From assembly GCF_008831285.2 (NCBI RefSeq), contig NC_045138.2:16525934-16589933 (forward strand): a stretch of DNA of 64,000 nt. The letters run 5' to 3'. This DNA is from Nymphaea colorata (Eukaryota; Streptophyta; Magnoliopsida; Nymphaeales; Nymphaeaceae). This document shows positions 13,457 through 23,890 of this stretch, in pieces; position 1 is the first letter of the stretch; each line of letters opens with the position of its first letter. Under the pieces are notes generated by a model, which made no database searches, was not told the DNA's origin, and saw only the letters and a program-made list of their open reading frames with translations. The position numbers and the translations under genes are program-made.

Positions 13457-15220
13457 TCAATTTCTAGAAAGACCAAGGCCCAAAAGCCTGCGATTGGAGG
13501 CACTTGACTTAAGGCAGCTTGGAGGAGACACAGAACCACTCGAACTCCCAAATGCATGATCACACGAGGCCTTAGCAGGATTGCCCTTGTATGTCAGCTG
13601 CACATTAGACATCTTGATCCCTTGGCACGGCGCACTAGCACTGCATGAGAAATCCACCGCCACTTGCGTCGCTGACGTTCCCTTGATGTTGTTGTATGTC
13701 ACTTGCGAGATCTTAACCCCAGAGTTCTGTATGACAACAAAGATCGAACATCTTAAACAACTAGAGGTTGCTCATGAATTACTAACACTAAGTGCAAGAG
13801 GCAGTGTGTGTATGTATGTATATATACATGTATATATATAATGATGTTCAGAGTAGCTTTTAAATAATTTAAAGTTGGATAAGACCCCAAAAGATCTAAA
13901 AGTTATGAATTGGTGAATGCATCAGCACCTGATTAGAGCATCCTTGGTTGTTAGGGCAGTAGTGCTGGTCTATGATGATGGGGTTGGCGACATTGTTCAT
14001 CGTCGCACCATCGAACACGATTCCTTTGGCGAAACCTGTGCTGCTTCTAGCCCATGATTTTATTCTTAGGCCATTGGTAGACCCAGTGAACACCACATCT
14101 TTTACTGTTACATTCTGCACCCCAGCTTCATTGGCAGTCTTCCCTAAGCTCCCAACACTGCCAACAATATCAAATTAACCGTCCATCATATTCAAACTTA
14201 CACGTGAAGCTGCATGTGAATGCACACACACATGCAAACACCCACAAACAAAGCATATTTTGTTTAGGCACATGATTTGTTGAATTATATGTGCAACTCA
14301 TGCGTTCAGTCTTTCAATTACCTGATTCCATGTCCAGGTCCACAAGCTATTTTCTCAATCCACAAGTTTTGGGTTCCTGAACCAATAGATATGCAGTCAT
14401 CTCCTGTCTTGATGTTCGAATTTGTAATTGTAACGCCCGTCGATTGCTCCACGTGGATACCATCTGTATTGGGGCTTGTGCTTGATGCCGTGATCTTCAG
14501 TCCATCAACTTTCACATTGGTGCATGTGTCAATGACAATGTGAAAGAGCTCACTATTGACAGAGGTGAGGCCTGTCAATGTAATGTCCCTTGAATTGCTG
14601 AACACTAACGACTGCAAATAAGAAACACAATGTTAATTCATATGTACAAGAACTGTCATATAGATATGACTTACATATATAGTTGATAACTAAGTTTATC
14701 ATATAAGTCATTTCTAAGAAATTGATAATAGCGACTAACTTGTGTAGTCTGTCTATTGAAGACACAAGGCCTACATCTCACTTACTCTTGCTCCATAGGG
14801 ACAGTTTCCTTTGCCAGCCTTACAAGCCCAGAGTGCTGAACCCTTTCCATCTATGTACCCTCCTTGGAAAGACAATCCTTTCACATTGTTGAACTTCATG
14901 ATGTAGCCTGCGGCACCATACAATTTATAGTCGGTCGATGCGATCAGGTTGCCGTCGACCTGCACGATGATCTTGCTATTTTTGCATGGACCAGAAAAGA
15001 GGGCAGGGTGCAACAAGAATTGGCCCGAGGGCACGTATAACGTTGCGGCCTGTGATGCGGAACAAGCCGCAGACCATGCTTTTAGAAAAGCGGCACTATT
15101 GTCGGTCACTCCATCTGCTTTGGCACCATAGCTCATTATGCTAAAGGTTGATCCATTCACCAAATGGAGAAAGGGCAAAGTGATGACAAGGGAAAGCAAG
15201 AAACTTTTGTGAGCCATCAT
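13457..15220 (-). CDS. Exopolygalacturonase (GH28), copy PG-B
   Basis: Exons on the minus strand: 15220-14786, 14611-14322, 14157-13929, 13726-13457; 407 residues, phases 0, 2, 0. The start is a double Met (MMAHKSF) before a signal peptide ending HLVNG. Catalytic motifs SPNTDG, GDDC, GPGHGISVGSLG and RIK are all present, so it is predicted to be active on pectin in the wall. It is head-to-head with PG-C. Its closest relative is PG-E in the opposite arm: the two proteins differ at only five positions (three in the signal peptide, two in the last five residues). TATA lies about 105 bp upstream. Confidence 0.94.
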
Positions 15221-15324
15221 AGGAGGCGGAGCGGAACTAAGGCTTGTTAGAGAAAGCTCTGTGTTTCTGTAGTTTCTGAGAAGGGTGATGTTGTTGATGC
15301 AACTGAGATGTGCTTTCGATGCCA

Positions 15325-15466
15325 ATTTATAGAGCAGTAAGCACTTTATCCTCTTAATCCTTATGGCTTATGCTATTATTCAGGTCGTTTAGTTAAAGAC
15401 AGAATCATGTTTCACAATAACTTGAGTTTTGTGATTACAGATAGAATCATGTTTCACAATAACTTG
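15325..15466 (-). promoter_or_regulatory. PG-B promoter: TATA box and paired elements
   Basis: TATAAAT lies at 15325-15331. Two copies of the ATGTTTCACAATAACTTG-containing element lie at 15401-15424 and 15443-15466, directly repeated, 70-140 bp upstream of the TATA box, the same spacing as in PG-E. Confidence 0.7.
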
Positions 15467-16504
15467 TCATTTATGTTCTTATCTAGTTAGAATTTCTGTC
15501 GAAGTGGTTATTGTGTGTTTTACATCTATTTGGCAGGAATATTCTCCAGAGTCATGTCTCAAAATTTGACCATACCAGACACGGCATCACCTAGCTAAAG
15601 GAAGCCTAAGTGACCGATATAATTAAGTTCGGTAAACCCAATTCACATGCGATTTTGTTTGATTTGTGAGGTTATAGTTTCTCGTTAAATTTGCTCGATC
15701 TCGAGAAACAAATATCTTGCCGGCCGTCTATTTAACGATGACGTGACAAAAAAGAAGCGGCTAAATTGAAGTTATGAAATTGCATAAAGAATTCTTTTAC
15801 GAGATTTGACCACACGGAATATTAGTCCAAATCGGATCGACAACCAGATATGTCTCTGATTCATTTACATGCTTACATGTATTCAAGTGAATCTGGTTAC
15901 GTGCATACTTTGTATACAAAAAATTATGCACCGACATATGTAATGATCAAAATACCCTTGACCAGTAAGAAAAGGAGCCCCTACAAAGACAAAAAAGATG
16001 TTGGAAAAGTTTAAAATTCAAAATAAATTCTTTTTAAAAATTCTCAAAATACCTCAACTCTCCATTTTTATGGTGCATATCTGGTGCATGCAACTCGATT
16101 GATCGACACTCAACGTACGCAGAGCACAGCCCTCACCGAAAAGCGGTTCATAGTTGGCTAGTGTCAATAGAAGTCCACGAGGGTGTGAAAAAAAAAGTGG
16201 TCAAGTTGAAGACAGTCGTAAATAGACGGCCAGCTAGCGATTTGTTTCTCGAGATCGAGCAATTTTAACGAGAAACTATAACCTCACAAATCAACACGCT
16301 ACCTATATTGGTCATTTAGACCTTATTTAGCAAGGTGATGTGAAATCTTCACGTGCATCTATCACCCTGAATTTCCACTGAGCCGTGTCTGGTATGAACA
16401 AATTTGGGGACATGAAGACTCTGGAGAATATTCATGTCAAATAGATTGAGAACACCATAATAACCACTTAGAGCGAAATACTAACAAGATAAGAACGTAA
16501 ATGA
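15467..16504. other. Head-to-head spacer between PG-B and PG-C
   Basis: The two sides of this spacer are inverted copies of each other (for example the block with TTTCTCGAGATCGAGC at about 16240 and its complement at about 15695), as expected if B and C arose by an inverted duplication. About 420 bp at 15769-16186 have no counterpart in the D-E spacer. They show no terminal repeats or coding capacity, so insertion here and deletion there are both possible. Confidence 0.75.
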
Positions 16505-17028
16505 CAAGTTATTGTGAAACATGATTCCATATATCTCTAAGCAGAAAAACTCAAGTTATTGTGAAACATAATTCTATCTTTAACCAAACGAACTGAATAG
16601 TAGCATAATCCATAAGGAAGAAGAGTACAGGGTGCTTACAAGTCTGCTATCCTTTGACTTATGCCATTAAAGCCGCACCACATATATGATCCCTCTCGAG
16701 ATCATAGAAAACATAAACGCGTCCTCGTCCAAGACCGTCCATCAAAGAAAATAAACTGCAAGCTTAATCTCAAAGGGTAGCTATCGGGGAAGATCCCATC
16801 CTTGACCACAAAAGAAGTACCACTTACATATGATTTATAGTGCAGTAATTCTTTTTGAGACAAATATTCATGTGTTTGTCAACACATATATTAATGGACA
16901 AGTGATTGTCAAACGTGATTCTCTATCTCGTTCGTAATCAAATGAACAAGGTTTGCATTTGTTCCCACAACATCTGAAGATGAAGACGACAAACTATGCA
17001 TCATCACCACTAAGAACCTCTATATATA
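16505..17028 (+). promoter_or_regulatory. PG-C promoter: distal paired elements and TATA box
   Basis: The paired elements lie at 16505-16528 and 16552-16575 (in complement), but TATATATA is at 17021-17028. The pair therefore sits roughly 450-515 bp upstream of TATA, against 70-140 bp in PG-B/E. Similarity to the B/E promoters stops near 16,640, so about 380 bp of proximal promoter is different in PG-C and PG-D. Confidence 0.65.
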
Positions 17029-17149
17029 GCAACCACAAGGAGGCTTCATAGTGCAACACAACCACACAGTTATCGCCACCATCAGAAACTACAGTACTGA
17101 AACACAAAGGGGCGTTTCTAAACCTGCTTCAGTTGGATCATTTCTTATC

Positions 17150-18876
17150 ATGGCTCACAAGTGCAGTTTCTTGCTTTCTCTTCTTGTTACTTTAGTCTTT
17201 CTCCAATTGGTGAATGGAGCAACCTTTAGCATTATGAGCTATGGTGCTAAAGCAGATGGAGTGACCGATAACAGTGGTGCTCTTAGAAAAGCATGGTCTG
17301 CTGTATGCTCGGCATCACAGCCCGCAACCCTGTACGTGCCTTCTGGCCAATTCTTGCTGCATCCAACTCTCTTCTCTGGCCCGTGTGCAAATAGCAAGAT
17401 CGTCGTGCAGGTCGACGGCAACCTGATCGCATCGACCGACTATAACTTGTATGGTGCCGCAGGCTACATCATGAAGTTCAACAATGTGAAAGGATTGTCT
17501 TTCCAAGGAGGGTACATAGATGGAAAGGGTTCAGCACTGTGGACTTGTAAGGCTGGCAAAGGAAAGTGTCCTTATGGAGCAAGCGTAAGTGAGATCTAGG
17601 ATTATGTTTTAAATGGACAATCTAAATAAATAAGTTCATTGCCTTTAGTTTCTTAGAAATGGTTCCCATATCTCATTCATTTTCCTAATGAACTTAGTTA
17701 TCAATATCGTTATTTATTGTTTTTTTGACGATATACTTGTGTGAATTCTCATGCACATGCAACATCTTGTCTCTTAAATATTGCAGTCGTTAGTGTTCAT
17801 CAACTCAAGGGACATTACGTTGACAGGCCTCACATCGGTTAATAGTGAACTCTTTCACATCGTCATTGACACATGCATCAATGTGAAAGTTGATGGACTG
17901 AAGATCACGGCATCGAGCACAAGCCCCAACACAGATGGTATCCACGTGGAGCAATCGACGGGCGTTACAATCACAAATTCGAACATCAAGACAGGAGATG
18001 ACTGCATATCTATTGGTTCAGGAACCCAAAACTTGTGGATTGAGAAAATAGCTTGTGGACCTGGACATGGAATCAGGTAATTAAAAGACTGAACAAAAGA
18101 GCAGCACATATAATCAGGACAAAGTATGCTTTGTTTGTGTTTGTATGCAGTGTGTGTGCATTCACTTGTAACAGTGTTAATTTGATATTGTTGACAGTGT
18201 CGGGAGCTTAGGGAAGGCTGCCAATGAAGCTGGGGTGCAGAATGTAACAGTGAAGAATGTGATGTTCAGTGGGTCTACCAATGGCCTAAGAATAAAATCA
18301 TGGGCAAGAAGCAGCACTGGTTTCGCCAAAGGAATCGTGTTCGATGGCGCGACGATGAACAATGTCGCCAACCCCATCATCATAGACCAGCACTACTGCC
18401 CTAACAACCAAGGATGCACTAATCAGGTGCTGCTGCATTCACCAATTCATAACTTTTACATCTTTTGGGGTCTTATCGAACTTAAAATTATGTAAAAGCT
18501 ATTCTGAAGATCAGTATACACACACACACTGCCTCTTGCACTTAATGTTAGTAATTCATGAACAACCTCTAGTTGGCTAACATGATCGGTCTTTGTTGTC
18601 ATACAGAACTCTGGGGTTAAGATCTCGCAAGTGACATACAACAACATCAAGGGAACGTCAGCGACGCAAGTGGCGGTGGATTTCTCATGCAGTGCTAGCG
18701 TACCGTGCCAAGGGATCAAAATGTCTAATGTGCAGCTGACGTACAAGGGCCAGCCTGCTAAGGCCTCATGTGATCATGCATTTGGGAGTTCGAGTGGTTC
18801 TGTGTCTCCACCAAGCTGCCTTAAGTCAAGTGCATCCAATCGCAGGCTTTTGGGCCTTGGTCTCTCTAGAAATTGA
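17150..18876 (+). CDS. Exopolygalacturonase (GH28), copy PG-C
   Basis: Exons 17150-17584, 17787-18076, 18198-18426, 18607-18876; 407 residues, phases 0, 2, 0. It starts at MAHKCSF with a signal peptide ending QLVNG. GH28 motifs SPNTDG, GDDC, GPGHGISVGSLG and RIK are intact. It is head-to-head with PG-B and tail-to-tail with PG-D. Its protein differs from PG-D at seven positions in my comparison (V/A and K/Q near the N-terminus, A/T and S/G in exon 1, T/S at the end of exon 3, V/A and N/S in exon 4), and it is less similar to PG-B. The open frame upstream of 17150 has no ATG of its own. Confidence 0.94.
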
Positions 18877-19159
18877 TCACCAAGCATATGTATTATTTTA
18901 TATATTGGTTTTTAGTAGTAGGTGAACATAAAGAAAGTTGGTGGTCTTGTAATAATGAATACTACTACACACATTCTTTCTCAAAAGAATAATAAAGACA
19001 TGCAGTGATTTGTTGTTTGTTTCATATTAAGAGTCTTGGCTTATAAGCTAATGGAATTCTTTTGTACTCAATTTTAATAAATCTTTGGTTTATCATTTTA
19101 CTTCTATGCCTAATCATTGAAAAAAGATAGGCATGAAAGAAAAAAAAAAAAAGCCATAG

Positions 19160-19687
19160 GAGGGATCGAAATCTTACCATTCATATCAAATTACGCTTGG
19201 ATTTGGGAACAGGGCAAGTAAACACTATGTGGGTCTGTTCTTCACATCCCCTCTTGTACAACTTGCACATGGAAGCCATTGAAATACCCAATCCTTGCAG
19301 CCTTCCATCCGCAACCGGCCGATTAAAACTGCTGATACACGAGGAATCGAATCCGTCCTCCAGACCCACCATGAGCGAATTCAACTTAACCCCTTTTATT
19401 CTCTCCACGCGGCAAATTCATGTAGTAGGAATGTGTATGCGCACATATGCATGAAAATAATTGTTTCTGTGAATTATTTCTATCTAAAACAGAGTGGAGA
19501 AATAGAAATAACAATAGAAGTACTCAATCCACATTCAATCCAACCGTGCGAACACAAATGAATCCCATCAATTTATATATGATATTTCTCAAAAAAAAAT
19601 CTTGAATATAAATAAAAGTAATGCCTAAGGAAATTAATTCTAACCTATTCCAGTGTCCTAACTGATAAAGCTACCCTAATTTCCCTC
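19160..19687 (-). mobile_element. LINE-derived segment, copy 2
   Basis: Inverted copy of the 12.6-13.2 kb segment, downstream of PG-C. On the minus strand a frame reads ADGRLQGLGISMASMC, then KRGCEEQTH and VFTCPVP, a pattern typical of the zinc-binding region after the reverse transcriptase of plant LINEs (one Cys of the motif is Tyr here). It forms the left half of the palindrome centre. Confidence 0.6.
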
Positions 19688-19727
19688 TCACTCGGGCCAT
19701 GAAATACTCTACATAAGATCCATGTAG

Positions 19728-20290
19728 GAGGGAAATTAAGGTAGCTTTATCAGTTAGGACACTAGAATATGTTAGAACTAATCTCCTTAGGCATTACTTT
19801 TATTTCTATTCAAGATTATTTATTTGTTTTTTTGTTGAGAAATATCATATATAAAATTGATGACATTCATTTGTGTTCACATGGTTGGGTTGAATGTTGA
19901 TTGAGTAATTCTATTTTTATTTCTATTTCTCCACTCTGTTTTAGATATAAATAATTCACAGAAACAAGTATTTTCATGCAGATGTGCCCATACAGATTCC
20001 TACTACATGAATTTGCCGCGTGGAGAGAATACAAGAGGTTAAGATGAATTGGCTCGTGGTGGGTCTGGAGGACGGATTCGATTCCTCGTGCCTGCTGGTT
20101 TGTATATATCAGCAATTTTAATCGTCTGGTTACTGATGGAAGGCTACAAGGATTGGGAATTTCAATGGCTTCCGTGTGCAAGTTGTGCAAGAGAGGATGT
20201 GAAGAACAGACCCACAAAGTGTTTACTTGCCCTGTTCCCAAATCCATGGGTAATTTGATATGAATGGTAAGATTTCGATCCCTCCTATGG
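19728..20290 (+). mobile_element. LINE-derived segment, copy 3
   Basis: Same orientation as copy 1 and mirror image of copy 2, separated from copy 2 by about 40 bp that still match the left flank of copy 1. It lies downstream of PG-D and convergent with it. The zf-RVT-like pattern (CKLCKRGCEEQTHKVFTC) is present. Confidence 0.6.
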
Positions 20291-20567
20291 CTTTTTTTTT
20301 TTTTCTTTCATGCCTATCTTTTTTCAATGATTAGGCATAGAAGTAAAATGATAAACCAAAGATTTATTAAAATTGAGTACAAAAGAATTCCATTAGCTTA
20401 TAAGCCAAGACTCTTAATATGAAACAAACAACAAATCACTGCATGTCTTTATTATTCTTTTGAGAAAGAATGTGTGTAGTAGTATTCATTATTACAAGAC
20501 CACCAACTTTCTTTATGTTCACCTACTACTAAAAACCAATATATAAAATAATACATATGCTTGGTGA

Positions 20568-20954
20568 TCAATTTCTAGAGAGACCAAGGCCCAAAAGCCT
20601 GCGACTGGAGGCACTTGACTTTAGGCAGCTTGGTGGAGACACAGAGCCACTTGAACTCCCAAATGCATGATCACATGAGGCTTTAGCAGGCTGGCCCTTG
20701 TATGTCAGCTGCACGTTAGACATCTTGATCCCTTGGCACGGCGCGCTAGCGCTGCATGAGAAATCGACCGCCACTTGGGTCGCTGATGTTCCCTTGATGT
20801 TGTTATATGTCACTTGCGAGATCTTCACCCCCGAGTTCTGTGTGACAACAAAGATCGATCATGTTAAACAACTAGAGGTTGTTCATGAATTACTAACATC
20901 TATGAACAATTTCAGGATATTGAACTCTTAAGTTGTCTAAGTGCAAGAGGCAGT

Positions 20955-21016
<62 letters not shown>

Positions 21017-22384
21017 AACTGATCTTGAGAGTAGCTTTTACATAATTTTAAGTTGGATAAGACCCCAAAAGATCTGAAAGTTATGAATTCGTGAATGCAG
21101 CAGCACCTGATTAGAGCATCCTTGGTTGTTAGGGCAGTAGTGCTGGTCTATGATGATGGGGTTGGCGACATTGTTCATCGTCGCGCCATCGAACACGATT
21201 CCTTTGGCGAAACCAGTGCTGCTTCTTGCCCATGATTTTATTCTTAGGCCATTGGTAGACCCACTGAACATCACATTCTTCACTGTTACATTCTGCACCC
21301 CAGCTTCATTGGCAGCCTTCCCTAAGCTCCCGACACTGTCAACAATATCAAATTAACACTGTTACATGTGAATGCATACACACTGCATACAAACACAAAC
21401 AAAGCATACTTTGTCCTGATTATATGTGCTGCTCTTTTGTTCAGTCTTTTAATTACCTGATTCCATGTCCAGGTCCACAAGCTATTTTCTCAATCCACAA
21501 GTTTTGGGTTCCTGAACCAATAGATATGCAGTCATCTCCTGTCTTGATATTAGAATTTGTGATTGTAACGCCCGTCGATTGCTCCACGTGGATACCATCT
21601 GTGTTGGGGCTTGTGCTCGATGCCGTGATCTTCAGTCCATCAACTTTCACATTGATGCATGTATCAATGACGATGTGAAAGAGTTCACTATTAACCGAGG
21701 TGAGGCCTGTCAACGTAATGTCCCTTGAGTTGATGAACACTAACGACTGCAATATTTAAGAGACAAGATGTTGCATGTGTATGAGAATTCTCACATGTAT
21801 ATCGTCAAAAAAAACAATAAATAACGATATTGATAACTAAGTTTGTTAGGAAAATGAATGAGATATTGGAACCACTTCTAAGAAACCAAAGGCAATGAAC
21901 TTATTTATTTAGATTGTCCATTTAAAACATAATCCTAGATCTCACTTACGCTTGCTCCATAAGGACACTTTCCTTTGCCAGCCTTACAAGTCCACAGTGC
22001 TGAACCCTTTCCATCTATGTACCCTCCTTGGAAAGACAACCCTTTAACATTGTTGAACTTCATGATGTAGCCTGCGGCACCATACAAGTTATAGTCGGTC
22101 GATGCGATCAGGTTGCCGTCGACCTGCACGACAATCTTGCCATTTGTGCATGGGCCAGAGAAGAGAGTTGGATGCAGCAAGAATTGGCCAGAAGGCACGT
22201 ACAGGGTTGCGGGCTGTGATGCCGAGCATACAGCAGACCATGCTTTTCTAAGAGCACCACTGTTATCGGTCACTCCATCTGCTTGAGCACCATAGCTCAT
22301 AATGCTAAAGGTTGCTCCATTCACCAATTGGAGAAAGGCTAAAGTAACAAGAAGAGAAAGCAAGAAACTGCACTTGTGAGCCAT
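20568..22384 (-). CDS. Exopolygalacturonase (GH28), copy PG-D
   Basis: Exons on the minus strand: 22384-21950, 21746-21457, 21335-21107, 20837-20568; 407 residues, phases 0, 2, 0. Signal peptide MAHKCSF...QLVNG; GH28 motifs SPNTDG, GDDC, GPGHGISVGSLG and RIK are all kept. It is the mirror partner of PG-C: exon 2 gives an identical protein segment, with seven differences overall. It is head-to-head with PG-E. Intron 3 carries a TG/TA microsatellite that is much shorter in PG-C. Role as for the family: exo-cleavage of homogalacturonan in the wall. Confidence 0.94.
20958..21017. repeat. (TG)n(TA)n microsatellite in PG-D intron 3
   Basis: About 18 TG units followed by about 11 TA units. The mirror position in PG-C (about 18,512-18,530) has only a short CA run, so this is an arm-specific expansion. 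Confidence 0.9.
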
Positions 22385-22505
22385 GATAAGAAATGATCCA
22401 ACTGAAGCAGGTTTAGAAACGCCCCTTTGTGTTTCAGTACTGTAGTTTCTGATGGTGGCGATAACTGTGTGGTTGTGTTGCACTATGAAGCCTCCTTGTG
22501 GTTGC

Positions 22506-23029
22506 TATATATAGAGGTTCTTAGTGGTGATGATGCATAGTTTGTCGTCTTCATCTTCAGATGTTGTGGGAACAAATGCAAACCTTGTTCATTTGATTAC
22601 GAACGAGATAGAGAATCACGTTTGACAATCACTTGTCCATTAATATATGTGTTGACAAACACATGAATATTTGTCTCAAAAAGAATTACTGCACTATAAA
22701 TCATATGTAAGTGGTACTTCTTTTGTGGTCAAGGATGGGATCTTCCCCGATAGCTACCCTTTGAGATTAAGCTTGCAGTTTATTTTCTTTGATGGACGGT
22801 CTTGGACGAGGACGCGTTTATGTTTTCTATGATCTCGAGAGGGATCATATATGTGGTGCGGCTTTAATGGCATAAGTCAAAGGATAGCAGACTTGTAAGC
22901 ACCCTGTACTCTTCTTCCTTATGGATTATGCTACTATTCAGTTCGTTTGGTTAAAGATAGAATTATGTTTCACAATAACTTGAGTTTTTCTGCTTAGAGA
23001 TATATGGAATCATGTTTCACAATAACTTG
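22506..23029 (-). promoter_or_regulatory. PG-D promoter: TATA box and distal paired elements
   Basis: TATATATA lies at 22506-22513, 122 bp before the start codon exactly as in PG-C. The paired elements lie at 22959-22982 and 23006-23029, again about 450-515 bp upstream of TATA. Confidence 0.65.
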
Positions 23030-23647
23030 TCATTTACGTTCTTATCTTGTTAGTATTTCGCTCTAAGTGGTTATTATGGTGTTCTCAATCTATTTGACAT
23101 GAATATTCTCCAGAGTCTTCATGTCCCCAAATTTGTTCATACCAGACACGGCTCAGTGGAAATTCAGGGTGATAGATGCACGTGAAGATTTCACATCACC
23201 TTGCTAAATAAGGTCTAAATGACCAATATAGGTAGCGTGTTGATTTGTGAGGTTATAGTTTCTCGTTAAAATTGCTCGATCTCGAGAAACAAATCGCTAG
23301 CCGACCGTGTATTTACGACTATGTCTTCAACTTGACCACTTTTTTTTTCGTCAATTTAGCCGCTTCTTTTTTGTCACATCATCATTAAACAGACGGCTGG
23401 CTGGCTATTTGTTTCTCGAGATCAAGCAAATTTAACGAGAACCTCACAAATCAATCAAAATCGCATGTGAATTGGGTCTACCGAACTTAATCATATCGGT
23501 CATTTAGGCTCCATTTAGCTAGGTGATGCCGTGTCTGTTGCGGCCAAATTTTGAGACATGACTCTAGAGAATATTCCTGCCAAATAGATGCAAAACACCA
23601 TAATAACCACTTAGAGAGAAATTCTAACTAGATAAGAACATAAATGA
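23030..23647. other. Head-to-head spacer between PG-D and PG-E
   Basis: A compact version of the B-C spacer. Its halves are inverted copies around about 23,340, with GATCTCGAGAAACAAAT near 23,277 and its complement near 23,409. It lacks the 420 bp found in the B-C spacer. It marks the join of the older head-to-head duplication. Confidence 0.75.
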
Positions 23648-23788
23648 CAAGTTATTGTGAAACATGATTCTATCTGTAATCACAAAACTCAAGTTATTGT
23701 GAAACATGATTCTGTCTTTAACTAAACGACCTGAATAATAGCATAAGCCATAAGGATTAAAGGATAGAGTGCTTACTACTCTATAAAT
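23648..23788 (+). promoter_or_regulatory. PG-E promoter: paired elements and TATA box
   Basis: Paired elements (complement of ATGTTTCACAATAACTTG) lie at 23648-23671 and 23690-23713, and TATAAAT at 23782-23788, about 103 bp before the start codon. Layout is the same as PG-B. Confidence 0.7.
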
Positions 23789-23890
23789 TGGCATCGAAAG
23801 CATCTAGGTTGCATCAACAACATCACCCTTCTCAGAAACTACAGAAACACAGAGTTTTCTCTCACAAACCTTAGTTCCGCTCCGCCTGCT

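Larger units (their letters stand above)
13475..19687 (+). repeat. Left arm of the polygalacturonase palindrome
   Basis: This block (PG-B, spacer, PG-C, LINE segment 2) is repeated in inverted order at 19728-25640. Exons, introns, promoters and the centre-proximal LINE segments all match. The arms differ mainly by about 420 bp present only here (about 15769-16186) and by a longer TG/TA repeat in the other arm. The centre reads CTGATAAAGCTACC at 19662 onward, mirrored by GGTAGCTTTATCAG ending at 19752. Confidence 0.9.

Noticed and set aside
13581-13841. Antisense open frames opposite the PG exons (similar ones opposite every copy)
   Set aside because: They mirror the coding frame of GH28 exons, have no splice continuity and recur only because the exons do.
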